A DNA stretch of 64,000 nt from Gleimia europaea ACS-120-V-Col10b (GCF_000411155.1 NZ_KE150266.1:1426001-1490000); one strand, 5' to 3'; positions 8,511 through 18,124 are shown, counted from the stretch's first letter. The notes: generated by a model from the sequence alone, not told the origin. A program made the numbers and translations.

Positions 8511-9956
8511 ATGCGCTACATTTCTACCCGCGGAGTGCCAACCGACCAGCCCCGCACGTTCACTGACATTCTCCTGGCCGGCCTCGCGCCCGATGGTGGC
8601 CTTTACATGCCTGTTGAATACCCGCAAGTAGATGCGGATACGTTGCTTTCGTGGTCCAAGATTTTCCGGGAGGAAGGCTACGCGGCCCTCGCCTTTGAAG
8701 TGATGCGCCTCTACATTGACGACATTCCCGAAGACGACCTGCGGGCAATGTGTCAGCGCGCATACAGCGTCGAAAACTTCGGTTCGCGCGAGGTTTCGCC
8801 CATGACGCAACTATCCGACCACATTTGGCTACTACACCTGTCTAACGGGCCAACCGCCGCGTTCAAAGACATGGCGATGCAAATGCTGGGGCAACTTTTC
8901 GAGTATGTGCTCGACAAGACGGCCAAAGAGCTTAACATTTTAGGCGCAACCTCGGGGGATACCGGCTCTTCGGCCGAGTACGCGATGCTCGGCAAGGGCG
9001 GAATCCGCGTCTTTATGCTCACGCCCTCCGGGCGCATGACGCCATTCCAGCAGGCGCAAATGTACGGCATTGACGACCCGGCGATTATCAACATAGCCCT
9101 CGACGGTGTTTTTGATGACTGCCAAGACGTGGTGAAGGCAATCTCGGCAGACGCCGACTTCAAACAGCGTTACAGCATTGGGGCGGTGAACTCAATCAAC
9201 TGGGCCCGCCTGCTCGCCCAAGTGGTGTACTACGTAGCCGCATGGATCCAAGCCAGTGGCACGCCGGGCAATAAGGTTTCGTTTTCCGTTCCAACCGGCA
9301 ACTTCGGGGACGTTTTTGCCGGACACGTGGCGCGCAGTATGGGCGTTCCCATTGACCAACTAATCGTTGCGACCAACGAAAATAACGTGCTAGACGAGTT
9401 CTACCGCACCGGCATTTACCGTGTGCGATCCTCTGAGCAGACTTTCAAAACGTCAAGCCCATCAATGGACATTTCTAAAGCATCCAACTTTGAACGCTTT
9501 GTGTTTGACCTGGTTGGGCGCGATCAGGCGCGCGTGCGCGAACTGTTTGTAGACCAGCTGGGCACTCGCGGCGAGTTCTCCCTGGCTGATACGCGCGAGT
9601 TCAAGGACGCGCGTCGCAAGTTCGGCTTCCTCTCCGGATCTTCAACGCACGCGGATCGGATCGACTCCATTCAATCGGTGTACCGTCACGACCGCGTCCT
9701 CATCGACCCGCACACTGCGGATGCGTGGAAGGTTGCGCGTGACGCCCTGCGCGGGGGAGCGGTGGAGCAACCCCTCGTCGTCCTCGAAACCGCACTTGCG
9801 GTGAAATTCTCTGAAACCATCGAAGAGGCGCTGGGAATCATGCCGGAAGTGCCCGAGCGGTTCGCTTCCGTCATGGACGCTGGTCGCCACGTGGTAGATC
9901 TGCCCAACGACCCTGAAGCAGTTAAGGCTCTGATTCGTGAGGTCGTAGACAGCTAA
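8511..9956 (+). CDS. thrC: Threonine synthase
   Basis: A 481-residue PLP enzyme that converts O-phosphohomoserine to threonine. The PLP lysine sits in PTAAFKDMAMQ near residue 119, followed by GATSGDTGSSAEYA, the phosphate-binding region of the long (E. coli/yeast-like) threonine synthases. The N-terminus MRYISTRGVP is characteristic of that class, and length agrees. It is a single gene. The ATG at 8511 has no strong ribosome site. The palindrome at 8437-8454 is the only obvious control element. Confidence 0.96.
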   Translation: MRYISTRGVPTDQPRTFTDILLAGLAPDGGLYMPVEYPQVDADTLLSWSKIFREEGYAALAFEVMRLYIDDIPEDDLRAMCQRAYSVENFGSREVSPMTQLSDHIWLLHLSNGPTAAFKDMAMQMLGQLFEYVLDKTAKELNILGATSGDTGSSAEYAMLGKGGIRVFMLTPSGRMTPFQQAQMYGIDDPAIINIALDGVFDDCQDVVKAISADADFKQRYSIGAVNSINWARLLAQVVYYVAAWIQASGTPGNKVSFSVPTGNFGDVFAGHVARSMGVPIDQLIVATNENNVLDEFYRTGIYRVRSSEQTFKTSSPSMDISKASNFERFVFDLVGRDQARVRELFVDQLGTRGEFSLADTREFKDARRKFGFLSGSSTHADRIDSIQSVYRHDRVLIDPHTADAWKVARDALRGGAVEQPLVVLETALAVKFSETIEEALGIMPEVPERFASVMDAGRHVVDLPNDPEAVKALIREVVDS

Positions 9957-10018
9957 GCGCGGTGCGCAGTTTGCGCCGATACAAGCGCCGATACAAGCAG
10001 TGAGCGGGGTGGCGTTGC

Positions 10019-10681
10019 CTAAGTGAAGAGCGTTCCCCACGGGATCAGGAGCACGCCCAAAACTACGAATAGGCTACCGAGCACGGCATCTATAGGTTTA
10101 TGTAAGCGCTCGTAGCCGCGTACAAAAGCCGGCACGGAGGCGGCGAGGGCAACTGCGGTGAACCAGGTGCTGGAAATCGTTACCATCACCACGGTTAGCG
10201 CGGCGCCCTCTAAAACGGTGATCGAGGGCGGCAACATTGATGCGAACAGGGTGGTGAAGAAAATGACCGCCTTCGGGTTGCCAACGGTTGTGGTTAAGAA
10301 GCCCAGGCGGAACGCTTTCCAAACCGGATAGGGCTCGCCTGAGGCCGTCACCTGCGCCGCGTTCGCGTCTTCGGTTGTAGCCGCGCCTTTTGATCGCATT
10401 AACGACATTAAAATCCGGATGCCGTAGCCCGCAAGAAATACTGCGCCCAGCAATCGCACAATAAAAAACGCGGTTTCGGAACGCGAAATGAGCGCCACCA
10501 CCCCGGCCATTGTTCCTATCGCCCACAGGGATGTGCCGGCGCCAATGCCGATGCCCGTTGCGATTCCGCGGCTACGCCCGCGTGAAAGAGTCATGCGCAG
10601 GGTCGCTAAAAAGTCCGGTCCCGGCGAAATGACGGCCAGCGTGAAAGTAGTTAGCAGTGTCAGCCAGACAGACGTGGTCAC
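10019..10681 (-). CDS. LysE/RhtB-family amino-acid exporter
   Basis: About 220 residues with six predicted membrane segments. The family's diagnostic N-terminal motif SPGPDFLATLRMTLSRGRSRG lies near residues 18-38, followed by the GIGIGAG helix. The family exports basic or neutral amino acids such as Lys, Thr or homoserine. Its position next to thrC (convergent) is suggestive but not evidence for threonine. I prefer the GTG at 10681, which overlaps the upstream stop by one base and follows GGGTGG. A GTG nine bases earlier is the alternative. Confidence 0.9.
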   Translation of the reverse strand: MTTSVWLTLLTTFTLAVISPGPDFLATLRMTLSRGRSRGIATGIGIGAGTSLWAIGTMAGVVALISRSETAFFIVRLLGAVFLAGYGIRILMSLMRSKGAATTEDANAAQVTASGEPYPVWKAFRLGFLTTTVGNPKAVIFFTTLFASMLPPSITVLEGAALTVVMVTISSTWFTAVALAASVPAFVRGYERLHKPIDAVLGSLFVVLGVLLIPWGTLFT

Positions 10682-11064
10682 TATGCCCACCCAAGTTCGT
10701 GGAGCTGGTCGTCGTCAATACCGAAATGATGGGCAATCTCGTGCACGATTGTCACGTGGATCTCGTGACGAAGCTCCTCCACATCAGCGCACATGCGTAG
10801 GAGGGGAAGGCGAAACAGAGTGATCTGGTCGGGCAAGTCACCAAACCCGTAGTCATCACGTTCAGTCAGGTCAACACCCTCGTAAAGCCCTAACAGCTCC
10901 GAGCCGTCCTCGGGTTCTTCGGCCACAAAAATCGCTACATTTTCGATGTTCTCGAGCATGGAATCAGGTAGCTCGGCAAGGACTTCTTCCACGAGGACAG
11001 CGAATGCGTCTTCGGATACATCCAATGCGGCTTCGCTACGCTCATCATGATTTTCGCTCGACAT
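10681..11064 (-). CDS. Small zinc metallopeptidase (HExxH), minimal zincin family
   Basis: About 127 residues. The C-terminus carries HEIAHHFGIDDDQLHELG, an HExxH zinc site with the third ligand candidate shortly after. The middle has the family's VAIFVAEEPED and LFRLPLLRMC segments. This matches the small 'metallopeptidase family protein' group (DUF1025/zincin type 1) that is common in actinobacteria and has no established substrate. I chose ATG at 11064. A TTG start at 11085 would add seven residues. It shares a base with the LysE start and is probably co-transcribed. Confidence 0.87.
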   Translation of the reverse strand: MSSENHDERSEAALDVSEDAFAVLVEEVLAELPDSMLENIENVAIFVAEEPEDGSELLGLYEGVDLTERDDYGFGDLPDQITLFRLPLLRMCADVEELRHEIHVTIVHEIAHHFGIDDDQLHELGWA

Positions 11065-11186
11065 GTACTCGATGTTATCGGCCAAGCGTCTGCTTTAGCA
11101 CGTCCGCGTTTGCACCTTAGAACACGAGGTGTGTCGCAGTTCACCTAAAACTGAGAAAAGGCGGGAATAAAAGGAGAGCCCACAAG

Positions 11187-11207
11187 GTTGAGCTTAATAG
11201 ACTCAAG
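11187..11207. promoter_or_regulatory. HAIR element 1 upstream of dnaK (HspR operator)
   Basis: GTTGAGC-N7-ACTCAAG, an inverted repeat that matches the HAIR consensus CTTGAGT-N7-ACTCAAG in 12 of 14 positions. The right arm with its flanks (AATAGACTCAAGTTTGGA) is identical over 18 bp to the site before clpB. Confidence 0.85.
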
Positions 11208-11222
11208 TTTGGAGCATTCGGG

Positions 11223-11250
11223 TTGACAGGATAGCCGCGAAAGGTAGACT
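11223..11250 (+). promoter_or_regulatory. Promoter of the dnaK operon
   Basis: TTGACA (11223-11228), a 16-bp spacer and TAGACT (11245-11250). The -10 box overlaps the second HAIR element, so repressor binding would block initiation. The coding start follows 48 bp later with an AAAGGAGG ribosome site. Confidence 0.75.
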
Positions 11251-11269
11251 TGAGTGCAGCAGACTCAAC
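11249..11269. promoter_or_regulatory. HAIR element 2 at the dnaK promoter (HspR operator)
   Basis: CTTGAGT-N7-ACTCAAC matches the HAIR consensus in 13 of 14 positions and overlaps the -10 box and likely start point. Confidence 0.9.
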
Positions 11270-11297
11270 TTGAACTTTAGTAAAGGAGGCCATTGAT

Positions 11298-13163
11298 ATG
11301 GCACGTGCAGTAGGTATTGACCTTGGCACCACGAACTCGGCAATCGCTACGCTCGAAGGTGGCGAGCCCACAATCATTGCGAACGCGGAGGGCATGCGTA
11401 CCACCCCGTCCGTTGTCGCATTCTCAAAAACGGGTGAGGTCCTGGTAGGCGAAATCGCTAAGCGCCAGGCAGTAACCAACGTTGATCGCACAATCATGTC
11501 GGTTAAGCGCCACATGGGCACCGACTGGGAGGTGAAGATTGACGATAAATCTTACACGGCTCAGGAAATCTCAGCTCGTATTCTCGGCAAGCTTAAGCGC
11601 GACGCAGAAGAGTACCTGGGTGAGCCGATCACCGACGCGGTGATTACTGTTCCCGCATACTTCAACGATGCTGAGCGTCAGGCAACGAAGGACGCGGGTC
11701 GCATTGCCGGCATGAACGTAACCCGTATCGTGAACGAGCCCACCGCGGCCGCTCTCGCATACGGCCTCGAAAAGGGTAAGGAAGACGAACTTATCCTCGT
11801 GTTCGATCTCGGTGGCGGCACGTTTGACGTTTCGCTCCTCGAAATCGGTAAGGACTCGGAGGATGGTGCCGAGTTCTCCACGATCGAGGTTCGCGCAACC
11901 TCCGGTGATAACCGTCTGGGCGGTGACGACTGGGACAAGGTGATCGTGGACTGGCTGGTTAGCCAGGTCAAAAGCAAGACCGGTAACGACCTGTCGAAGG
12001 ATCCGGTTGCAATGCAGCGTCTGCGTGACGCGGCAGAGCAGGCAAAGAAGGAGCTCTCGTCCGCAACCTCCACGAACATTTCGCTGCAGTACCTGACGAT
12101 GGTTGACGGCGTGCCCGTCCACCTCGACGAGTCGCTGACCCGCGCAAAGTTTGAGGAAATGACGGCTGGCTTGCTTGACCGCACGCGCGCTCCGTTTGAG
12201 GCTGTGATCCGTGACGCGGGTATTTCGGTAGATGACATTGACCATGTGATCTTGGTTGGTGGTTCTACCCGTATGCCGGCTGTTGCTGAGGCGGTTAAGA
12301 AGATGACGGGTGGTAAGGAGCCTTCGAAGTCCGTTAACCCGGACGAGGTTGTCGCGCTTGGCGCTGCCCTCCAGGCAGGCGTCATGCAGGGTGACCGCAA
12401 GGACGTCCTCCTCATCGACGTCACGCCGCTTTCGCTCGGTATTGAGACCAAGGGTGGCTTCATGACGAAGCTGATTGACCGCAACACCGCGATCCCGACG
12501 AAGTCCACGGAGATCTTCTCAACTGCTGAAGACAACCAGCCTTCGGTTTTGATCCAGGTGTTCCAGGGTGAGCGTGAGTTCGCTCGCGACAACAAGCCGC
12601 TGGGAACGTTCGAGCTGACCGGAATTGCGCCGGCTCCGCGTGGTATTCCGCAGATTGAGGTCACCTTCGACATCGACGCGAACGGCATCGTGCACGTATC
12701 CGCTAAGGATCGCGGCACGGGCAAGGAACAGTCGATGACGATCACCGGCGGCTCCGCGCTACCGAAGGATGAGATCGACCGTATGGTTAAGGAAGCGGAA
12801 GCGCACGCGGAAGAGGACAAGAAGCGTCGTGAGGACGCGGAGGTTCGCAACCTGGCTGAGCAGACCGTCTACCAGATGGAAAAGATCTTGAAGGACGAGG
12901 CGGACAAGATCTCGGACGACACCGCTACCGCTGTCCAGACCGATGTTGATGCCTTGAAGAAGGCGCTTGAGGGTGACGACACCGAAGCGGTGAAGAAGGC
13001 TCTTGACGCGTTGAATGAGTCCGGCATGAAGATCGGCCAGGAGGTCTACCAGGCTGCGCAGGCCGAGCAGGCCCAGCAGGCTGAAGGCGAGGCCGCCGAC
13101 GCCGGTAATGAAGACGAGGTCATCGACGCGGAAGTTGTCGATGAAGAAGAGGACAACAAGTGA
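11298..13163 (+). CDS. dnaK: Molecular chaperone DnaK (Hsp70)
   Basis: A 621-residue Hsp70. The N-terminus [16 protein letters not shown] is the phosphate-1 loop. The region [20 protein letters not shown] is the second phosphate loop, [13 protein letters not shown] is the adenosine loop, and the conserved linker before the substrate domain reads [17 protein letters not shown]. The C-terminal tail is acidic ([16 protein letters not shown]), as in actinobacteria. Length is normal. It is the first gene of the dnaK-grpE-dnaJ-hspR operon, controlled by two HAIR operators. The stop overlaps the grpE GTG. Confidence 0.99.
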   Translation: MARAVGIDLGTTNSAIATLEGGEPTIIANAEGMRTTPSVVAFSKTGEVLVGEIAKRQAVTNVDRTIMSVKRHMGTDWEVKIDDKSYTAQEISARILGKLKRDAEEYLGEPITDAVITVPAYFNDAERQATKDAGRIAGMNVTRIVNEPTAAALAYGLEKGKEDELILVFDLGGGTFDVSLLEIGKDSEDGAEFSTIEVRATSGDNRLGGDDWDKVIVDWLVSQVKSKTGNDLSKDPVAMQRLRDAAEQAKKELSSATSTNISLQYLTMVDGVPVHLDESLTRAKFEEMTAGLLDRTRAPFEAVIRDAGISVDDIDHVILVGGSTRMPAVAEAVKKMTGGKEPSKSVNPDEVVALGAALQAGVMQGDRKDVLLIDVTPLSLGIETKGGFMTKLIDRNTAIPTKSTEIFSTAEDNQPSVLIQVFQGEREFARDNKPLGTFELTGIAPAPRGIPQIEVTFDIDANGIVHVSAKDRGTGKEQSMTITGGSALPKDEIDRMVKEAEAHAEEDKKRREDAEVRNLAEQTVYQMEKILKDEADKISDDTATAVQTDVDALKKALEGDDTEAVKKALDALNESGMKIGQEVYQAAQAEQAQQAEGEAADAGNEDEVIDAEVVDEEEDNK

Positions 13164-13786
13164 GTGAAGAGCAAAATCGCGATCCCTTCGAGGACCGTGA
13201 GGAAGGTGCGGGGGAAGACCCCCGCACCGGCTCTGGCTCGCAACCATCCCCCGACCAGCCAGCTGATCCGAACGATATTTCGCATTTGGAGGAGCAGCTT
13301 GCAGATGTCAACGCGGAAGCGGACGTCGATGATCCGACGGCGCTGCGCGAAGAACTAGCGAAGCAGGGCGATGAGCTTGCGCGCGCGAGGGCTGACCATT
13401 ACAACCTCACGCAAACGCACAACAACTATGTGCGCCGCTCGAAGGCGGACATGTCTAACGCTCGTAAAATGGGTCAAAGCGAGGTCGTGGAGGCGCTGAT
13501 GCCAGTGCTGGATGACATCGCTGCGGCCCGTGAAGCGGGCGCGCTAGCGGACGGTCCGTTCGCAGCGATTGCGAACAAGTTGGAGCAGACGCTGGCTTCC
13601 CAGTTTGGGATCGAGCGCTTCGGCGCGGCTGGTGATGAGTTTGATCCAATGATTCACGAGGCCGTAATGGCGCAACCATCTTCTGACGTGCAGGTGGAAA
13701 CGGTTGCGCAGGTAATCCAGGCGGGCTACAAGATCGGTGACAAGGTGCTGCGGGCAGCGAAAGTCATCGTGGCTAACCCGCAGTAA
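13160..13786 (+). CDS. grpE: Nucleotide exchange factor GrpE
   Basis: A 208-residue protein. An acidic disordered head (about 60 residues) is followed by the long GrpE coiled coil ([33 protein letters not shown]) and the beta-wing domain ending [20 protein letters not shown], which is the family signature. GrpE releases ADP from DnaK. It starts with GTG, overlapping the dnaK stop (GTGA), so translation is coupled. Confidence 0.97.
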   Translation: MSEEQNRDPFEDREEGAGEDPRTGSGSQPSPDQPADPNDISHLEEQLADVNAEADVDDPTALREELAKQGDELARARADHYNLTQTHNNYVRRSKADMSNARKMGQSEVVEALMPVLDDIAAAREAGALADGPFAAIANKLEQTLASQFGIERFGAAGDEFDPMIHEAVMAQPSSDVQVETVAQVIQAGYKIGDKVLRAAKVIVANPQ

Positions 13787-13815
13787 TTGCAAGAAAACTT
13801 TGGAGGTGAGAAGTA

Positions 13816-14832
13816 GTGGCTGGACAAGATTGGATGGAAAAGGACTTCTATAAGACGCTGGGTGTGTCTAAGGATGCGTCGGAGGCGGAGATTAAGAAGG
13901 CTTACCGCAAGCTTGCGCGCAAGCATCACCCGGATCAGAATCCGGATGACAAGAGCGCGGAGGAGAAATTTAAGGCGGTTGGCGAGGCCTACCAGGTGTT
14001 GTCTGATCCGAAGCAGCGTAAGCAGTACGACGCGATTCGTGCGATGGCTGGCGGCGGGGCACGCTTCTCTGCGGGGCCGGGCGGCTCTGCCTCTGGGTTT
14101 GAAGACGTTTTCTCAATGTTTGGTGGCGGAGGAAACGGCTCAAGGGTTCGGTTCTCTACTTCTGGCGGCTCATCCGGCGCGGGTTTTGAGGATATTCTTT
14201 CTAACCTGTTTGCCGGTGGCGGCCAGGGGGGAGCCCCGAATTTCTCGGACTACTCAGGTAGGGGAGCGTTTGGTCAGACCGCGCAAAAGGGTGCTGACCT
14301 GTCCGCTGCTACCACTTTGACGCTACGTCAGGCTGTGGAGGGGGCGACGCTGAAAATGACCGTCGAGGGGCGGTCAATGACGGTGCGCGTGCCAGCCGGT
14401 GTGACGGACGGACAGAAGGTGCGTTTGCGCGGCAAGGGCAGGCCGGGCGTGAACGGCGGGCCGGCGGGTGACCTCGTGGTTGCGATTTCGCTTGAGAAGC
14501 ATCCGGTGTTTAGCCTGGACGGGCAGAACTTGCGCATGAAGTTGCCGGTTTCGTTTGCCGAGGCCGCGCTGGGCGCAAGTGTTTCCGTGACGCTACTCGA
14601 TGGTTCAACCGTTACCGTGAAAGTACCGGAGGGCACGTCCTCTGGAGCGCTCTTGCGGGTTCGTGGACGCGGCGTGAGGAAGGGGCATAAGAAGGGTGAT
14701 CTCATTATTGAGATCGAGGTTGCTGTGCCCAAGCACATGTCGAAGGAGGCGAAGGAGGCAGTGACGAAGCTCGCTGAGCTCACCGCTGACTTCAATCCGC
14801 GTCAAGGTCTAGAAGCAAACGCTCGTAAGTAA
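13816..14832 (+). CDS. dnaJ: DnaJ-type co-chaperone lacking the zinc finger (CbpA-like architecture)
   Basis: A 338-residue protein. The J domain at about residues 9-75 contains the HPD triad ([10 protein letters not shown]). A Gly/Phe-rich linker to about residue 160 contains two similar G-F-E-D-(V/I)-(F/L)-S units. The C-terminal client-binding domains follow directly ([13 protein letters not shown]..., [21 protein letters not shown]). There is no CxxCxGxG repeat at all, so this is a class II/CbpA-like DnaJ, as reported for the dnaK-operon DnaJ of some other actinobacteria. Start is GTG at 13816 with GGAGG nine bases before it. Confidence 0.95.
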   Translation: MAGQDWMEKDFYKTLGVSKDASEAEIKKAYRKLARKHHPDQNPDDKSAEEKFKAVGEAYQVLSDPKQRKQYDAIRAMAGGGARFSAGPGGSASGFEDVFSMFGGGGNGSRVRFSTSGGSSGAGFEDILSNLFAGGGQGGAPNFSDYSGRGAFGQTAQKGADLSAATTLTLRQAVEGATLKMTVEGRSMTVRVPAGVTDGQKVRLRGKGRPGVNGGPAGDLVVAISLEKHPVFSLDGQNLRMKLPVSFAEAALGASVSVTLLDGSTVTVKVPEGTSSGALLRVRGRGVRKGHKKGDLIIEIEVAVPKHMSKEAKEAVTKLAELTADFNPRQGLEANARK

Positions 14833-14842
14833 AGGGGGTCTT

Positions 14843-15298
14843 ATGGCGAACAATCGGGGCACAACCTATGTTATTTCGGTTGCTGCTGAGCTTGCGGGCA
14901 TGCATCCGCAGACGCTTCGCCAGTATGACCGCCTGGGCATCGTCACTCCGGCGCGCACTAAGGGACGGGGCCGGCGTTACAGCGCAAGCGACGTTGAGCG
15001 GTTGCGTGAAGTGCAACGGCTGTCGCAGGACGAGGGCGTTAATTTGGAGGGCATTCGCCAGATTCTGGAGCTAAAACAGCGTCTGGATGAGACGGCAGAG
15101 GCAATGCAACTAATGCGCGAAGAGCTGGAAATGCTCCGCGCACTGGTGCAGGAGGAAAACGAGAGGCGCTCACGCGTTTTTGCGGCCACGCCGGACGGTA
15201 GCGTGCACACGGTTCGCCGCGGCACACGGTTGCGGGTTTCTGGTAGCGAACTGGTACACCAACCAAAACCGGGGGCGCTCGTACTTTTCCGGCGCTAA
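14843..15298 (+). CDS. hspR: Heat-shock repressor HspR (MerR family)
   Basis: A 151-residue protein. The winged helix-turn-helix begins YVISVAAELAGMHPQTLRQY, with DRLGIVTPARTKGRGRRYS as the wing; 'HPQTLRxYxRxGLVxPxRTxGxxRRYS' is the HspR/MerR pattern. It is followed by a dimerisation coiled coil (about residues 85-115) and a basic tail. HspR binds HAIR elements and uses DnaK as co-repressor in Streptomyces and Mycobacterium. It is the last gene of the operon, 10 bp after dnaJ. HAIR sites at 11187, 11249 and 21512 are the visible targets. Confidence 0.95.
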   Translation: MANNRGTTYVISVAAELAGMHPQTLRQYDRLGIVTPARTKGRGRRYSASDVERLREVQRLSQDEGVNLEGIRQILELKQRLDETAEAMQLMREELEMLRALVQEENERRSRVFAATPDGSVHTVRRGTRLRVSGSELVHQPKPGALVLFRR

Positions 15299-15314
15299 AC
15301 CAAATGCAGTATTG

Positions 15315-15344
15315 AAGCTGGGGCGAGTTTTCTCGCCCCAGCTT
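15315..15344 (+). terminator. Terminator of the dnaK operon
   Basis: Perfect 13-bp arms AAGCTGGGGCGAG (15315-15327) and CTCGCCCCAGCTT (15332-15344) with a TTTT loop, 17 bp after hspR. The following sequence is TGTCATTTCT. Confidence 0.88.
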
Positions 15345-15410
15345 TGTCATTTCTGCAGAAGCTAGTTGTTTGTGTCGCGGGCGGCCACCTGCGCCGAGAG
15401 TTGGCGCCGG

Positions 15411-16052
15411 CTACCTCAGCGCGTCGCCGGGTTTGAAACTCATTGTTTGGCCGCCTTCGTGCGTGCACGTAGTTACGTTCTCGTCTATCGTGCACGTGAA
15501 CCCGCCCGCTGAGATGGTCTCCCCATCATTCAGGACAGGAGCAGATAACAGGTTATTTTCGCAGAATTCGGCAGAATAATCGTCTAACGAGGCCGGATCG
15601 GTCAGACACATTTGCTGCAGTGGCACATCGGACTGGCACCTGCCGTACTCGGCTCCTTCTGCGGAGAGCGTAGCAGCAGTTCCACTGAAAATACCCTGGT
15701 CGCACGGAGCGTCTTCCACGGGGAAAGGCGGGAACACTTCGCAGCGAACGTAAGGGGCGGACGCCGCTCCCGCAACGATGATGGCGCAAAGAACCGAATG
15801 GTCGCTGTTTGCAAACCAGTAGCCGGTATTACCGGCCCTCGCTAGTTCCGTGTTAGTGCCAAGCTCGTACGCTGATGGATCAACCTGCGTGGAGGTATCT
15901 TCGGACGAGGTGGGGGTCCCAACGCTAGTTTCGGAAGGGGCGGTGAGGGGAATCGGCGTGGGTGGAGGGCCCGGAAGCACATCATTAGACGAGCATGCTC
16001 CTAAAATCATCGCGGAACATGCGAGTAAAACCAGTGCGGCGCGGCGCTTCAT
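15411..16052 (-). CDS. Putative secreted lipoprotein, function unknown
   Basis: A 213-residue protein. MKRRAALVLLACSAMILGAC is a lipoprotein signal peptide with lipobox LGAC, so the mature N-terminus would be Cys20, anchored outside the membrane. A Pro/Thr/Ser-rich linker (about residues 24-60) follows. The globular part contains eight or so cysteines in pairs (CAIIV, VRCEVFPPFP, APCDQG, GRCQSD, MCLTD, FCENN, FTCTID, TTCTHEGG), suggesting disulfide bonds. I do not recognise the family. GGAGAT precedes the ATG. It is convergent with the dnaK operon and divergent from murT. Confidence 0.8.
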   Translation of the reverse strand: MKRRAALVLLACSAMILGACSSNDVLPGPPPTPIPLTAPSETSVGTPTSSEDTSTQVDPSAYELGTNTELARAGNTGYWFANSDHSVLCAIIVAGAASAPYVRCEVFPPFPVEDAPCDQGIFSGTAATLSAEGAEYGRCQSDVPLQQMCLTDPASLDDYSAEFCENNLLSAPVLNDGETISAGGFTCTIDENVTTCTHEGGQTMSFKPGDALR

Positions 16053-16151
16053 TGCTATCTCCTAACAGCCCGAACTGAGGGTTAAATTATTTCGGTAACT
16101 CTTAAGTATTTGTAAACTGAGTTTTGTTCATCTTAACGAGAGGTGCGGACA

Positions 16152-17390
16152 ATGCAGGTTGAATTGCGAGGTTCCCTGGCAAAAAATGCGGGTCGTTTTG
16201 CGTCCTGGGCGTCGCAAAAAAGTGGCCGTGGCTCGGGCGGCGTGATTGGTGGTCGCGTGGCGTTAGCGCTTGACCCGAAGGTTTTAGAAAAGGTTAGCCT
16301 GGGCAAGAAAATCGTTATCGTGACGGGCACGAACGGCAAATCGACCACCACCTCGATGGTGCGCGAAGCCTTGAAATCTAAGGGACGCGTGGCCTCCAAC
16401 GTGCTTGGCGACAACATGACGGGTGGCGTTACTGCCGCGTTGATTGAGCAGGGCGAGGCCGAGTTTGCTGCCCTTGAGGTTGATGAGCTTTACGTGCCCG
16501 CAGTTGCTCGGGCGGTGAAGCCCGCTGGTTTTGTGCTACTTAACCTGTCGCGCGATCAGTTGGACCGCGTGGGCGAGGCCGGCGCGGTGGAGGCGCGGAT
16601 TCGCCAAGCTGTTGATGAGAACCCGCAGGCGTTTGTGGTGGCAAACTGTGATGATCCACTGATTGTGTCGGCCGCGTGGGATGCGAAGAACCCGATCTGG
16701 GTGTCTGCGGGCGTGACGAGGACGGCTGACTCGGTGACATTCCCCCGCACTAACACTCCGGTGGTCCGTTCCGGCGATTCTTGGCATGTGCCCGGATCTT
16801 CATTCGCGCGGCCAGAACCCGCGTGGACAGTGGAAGATGGTGCGGTTGTGTTTGCAGGCGCTGCGCACCCCCTCGCTCTTGCCCTGCCCGGGCGGGCAAA
16901 CCAGGGCAACGCCGCGCAGGCGGTTGCGGCTGCCCACGCCCTCGGGGTCAGTATCGATCAGGCCATCGCGCAGATCAATAAGGTCACGCAGGTGTCTGGG
17001 CGCTACGCCCGGCGCAACTTGGATGGCCGTCTAACCCGCATTGTCCTCGCAAAGAATCCGGCTGGATGGCAAGAATCGCTTTCCATGGTTGAGGAGGATG
17101 CTTGCATCATCCTCGCGGTGAATGGTCGGGTTGGGGACGGTGAGGATCTTTCTTGGCTGTGGGACGTGGATTTCGCACCCCTGCAAGGCCGGAAGATCAT
17201 CGTGTGCGGGGAGCGCCGCGCGGATCTTGCCGTGCGGCTCGAGTATGCAGATTTCGAGTTTGAGCTTGTCGAAACTCCGCAAGATGGCCTCAAACGCGCG
17301 CCCGAAGGCAACGTGGACGTGGTGGCGAACTACACGGCTGCGCACGGGCTTAACAATTGGATTTCCCGCGAATATGAGGAGGCCAAATGA
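16152..17390 (+). CDS. murT: Lipid II isoglutaminyl synthase subunit MurT (Mur ligase-like)
   Basis: About 412 residues. The Mur-ligase ATP loop IVTGTNGKSTTTSMV lies near residues 55-69. The DELYVPAVARAVKP and LLNLSRDQLDRVGE segments and the C-terminal DUF1727 domain identify MurT. With GatD it amidates the D-Glu of lipid II to D-isoglutamine. Most MurT proteins carry a Cys4 zinc ribbon in the middle domain. Here the corresponding stretch (about residues 195-216) reads FPRT and WHVPGSSF, with no cysteine. I chose ATG at 16152 (GAGAGGT seven bases before) over the GTG at 16143. The stop overlaps gatD as ATGA. Confidence 0.95.
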   Translation: MQVELRGSLAKNAGRFASWASQKSGRGSGGVIGGRVALALDPKVLEKVSLGKKIVIVTGTNGKSTTTSMVREALKSKGRVASNVLGDNMTGGVTAALIEQGEAEFAALEVDELYVPAVARAVKPAGFVLLNLSRDQLDRVGEAGAVEARIRQAVDENPQAFVVANCDDPLIVSAAWDAKNPIWVSAGVTRTADSVTFPRTNTPVVRSGDSWHVPGSSFARPEPAWTVEDGAVVFAGAAHPLALALPGRANQGNAAQAVAAAHALGVSIDQAIAQINKVTQVSGRYARRNLDGRLTRIVLAKNPAGWQESLSMVEEDACIILAVNGRVGDGEDLSWLWDVDFAPLQGRKIIVCGERRADLAVRLEYADFEFELVETPQDGLKRAPEGNVDVVANYTAAHGLNNWISREYEEAK

Positions 17391-18124
17391 GTGCCCTACA
17401 AATCGGTTTGATCATGCCCGAAACGATGGGCGCGTACGGTGATAGCGGCAACGCCATCGTGCTTGAAAAGCGCCTGCAAAAACGCGGTTTTGACGCTGAA
17501 ATCGTGACCGTGCACGTGGGGGATGAGGTGCCGGATAGCCTCGATTTTTATCTTCTTGGAGGAAGTGAGGACGCCGCGCAGCAGGTTGCGGTGCAGCGCC
17601 TTGAAGAGTCCGGAGCGCTACGCCGAGCCGCGGATCGCGGAGCGATAGTTTTTGCGGTTTGTGCAGGTTTGCAGGTGCTTGGCGCTTCTTATGAGGACGA
17701 GGATGGGCGCCAGGTGGATGGCTTGGGGCTACTCGATGTGCAAACCCGGCGGGGAACAGAGCGTAGTGTGGGTGAACTTGTAACCACGGCTTTGCTCCAG
17801 AGCGTTGGCGAGCCGTTGACCGGGTTTGAGAACCACCTCGGAGTTACTGAGCTAGGGGCTGATGCGCAACCACTTGGAGCCGTCTTGCATGGACACGGAA
17901 ATGCCCTAGATTTAAGCGGTGAGGGGCAGCGGGTAGACGGAGCGGTGCAGGGAAGCGTGTTTGCAACCTACATGCACGGGCCCGTGCTTGCGCGAAACCC
18001 GCAACTGGCCGATTACCTGATCCGTCTTGCAACCGGCCAAAAAGATCTGAACCCAATCGACACTGCCGCAACTGCTTTGCTACGTAAACAGCGGCTAGAG
18101 GCCTCCGGAATTACCCTCAAATAA
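17387..18124 (+). CDS. gatD: Lipid II isoglutaminyl synthase glutaminase subunit GatD
   Basis: A 245-residue class I glutamine amidotransferase domain. The nucleophile is in VFAVCAGLQVLG (Cys near residue 92) and the catalytic His in YMHGPVLARNP (near 197). The N-terminus LQIGLIMPETMGAYGDSGNA is typical of GatD. It supplies ammonia from glutamine to MurT. It is coupled to murT by a four-base overlap. Confidence 0.96.
   Translation: MSALQIGLIMPETMGAYGDSGNAIVLEKRLQKRGFDAEIVTVHVGDEVPDSLDFYLLGGSEDAAQQVAVQRLEESGALRRAADRGAIVFAVCAGLQVLGASYEDEDGRQVDGLGLLDVQTRRGTERSVGELVTTALLQSVGEPLTGFENHLGVTELGADAQPLGAVLHGHGNALDLSGEGQRVDGAVQGSVFATYMHGPVLARNPQLADYLIRLATGQKDLNPIDTAATALLRKQRLEASGITLK

Noticed and set aside
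9973-9996. Tandem 12-bp direct repeat GCGCCGATACAA x2 between thrC and lysE
   Set aside because: Only two copies in a short convergent spacer, with no sign of function; probably slippage.
11571-12850. Long antisense frames opposite dnaK, and similar ones opposite clpB, iolD, iolB and the GH13 gene
   Set aside because: They are shadows of high-GC codon bias: biased composition, no ribosome sites, no family resemblance.
13816-14832. Frameshift or deletion removing the DnaJ zinc finger
   Set aside because: The frame is continuous, the linker is regular and the same architecture is known for other actinobacterial operon DnaJ proteins.
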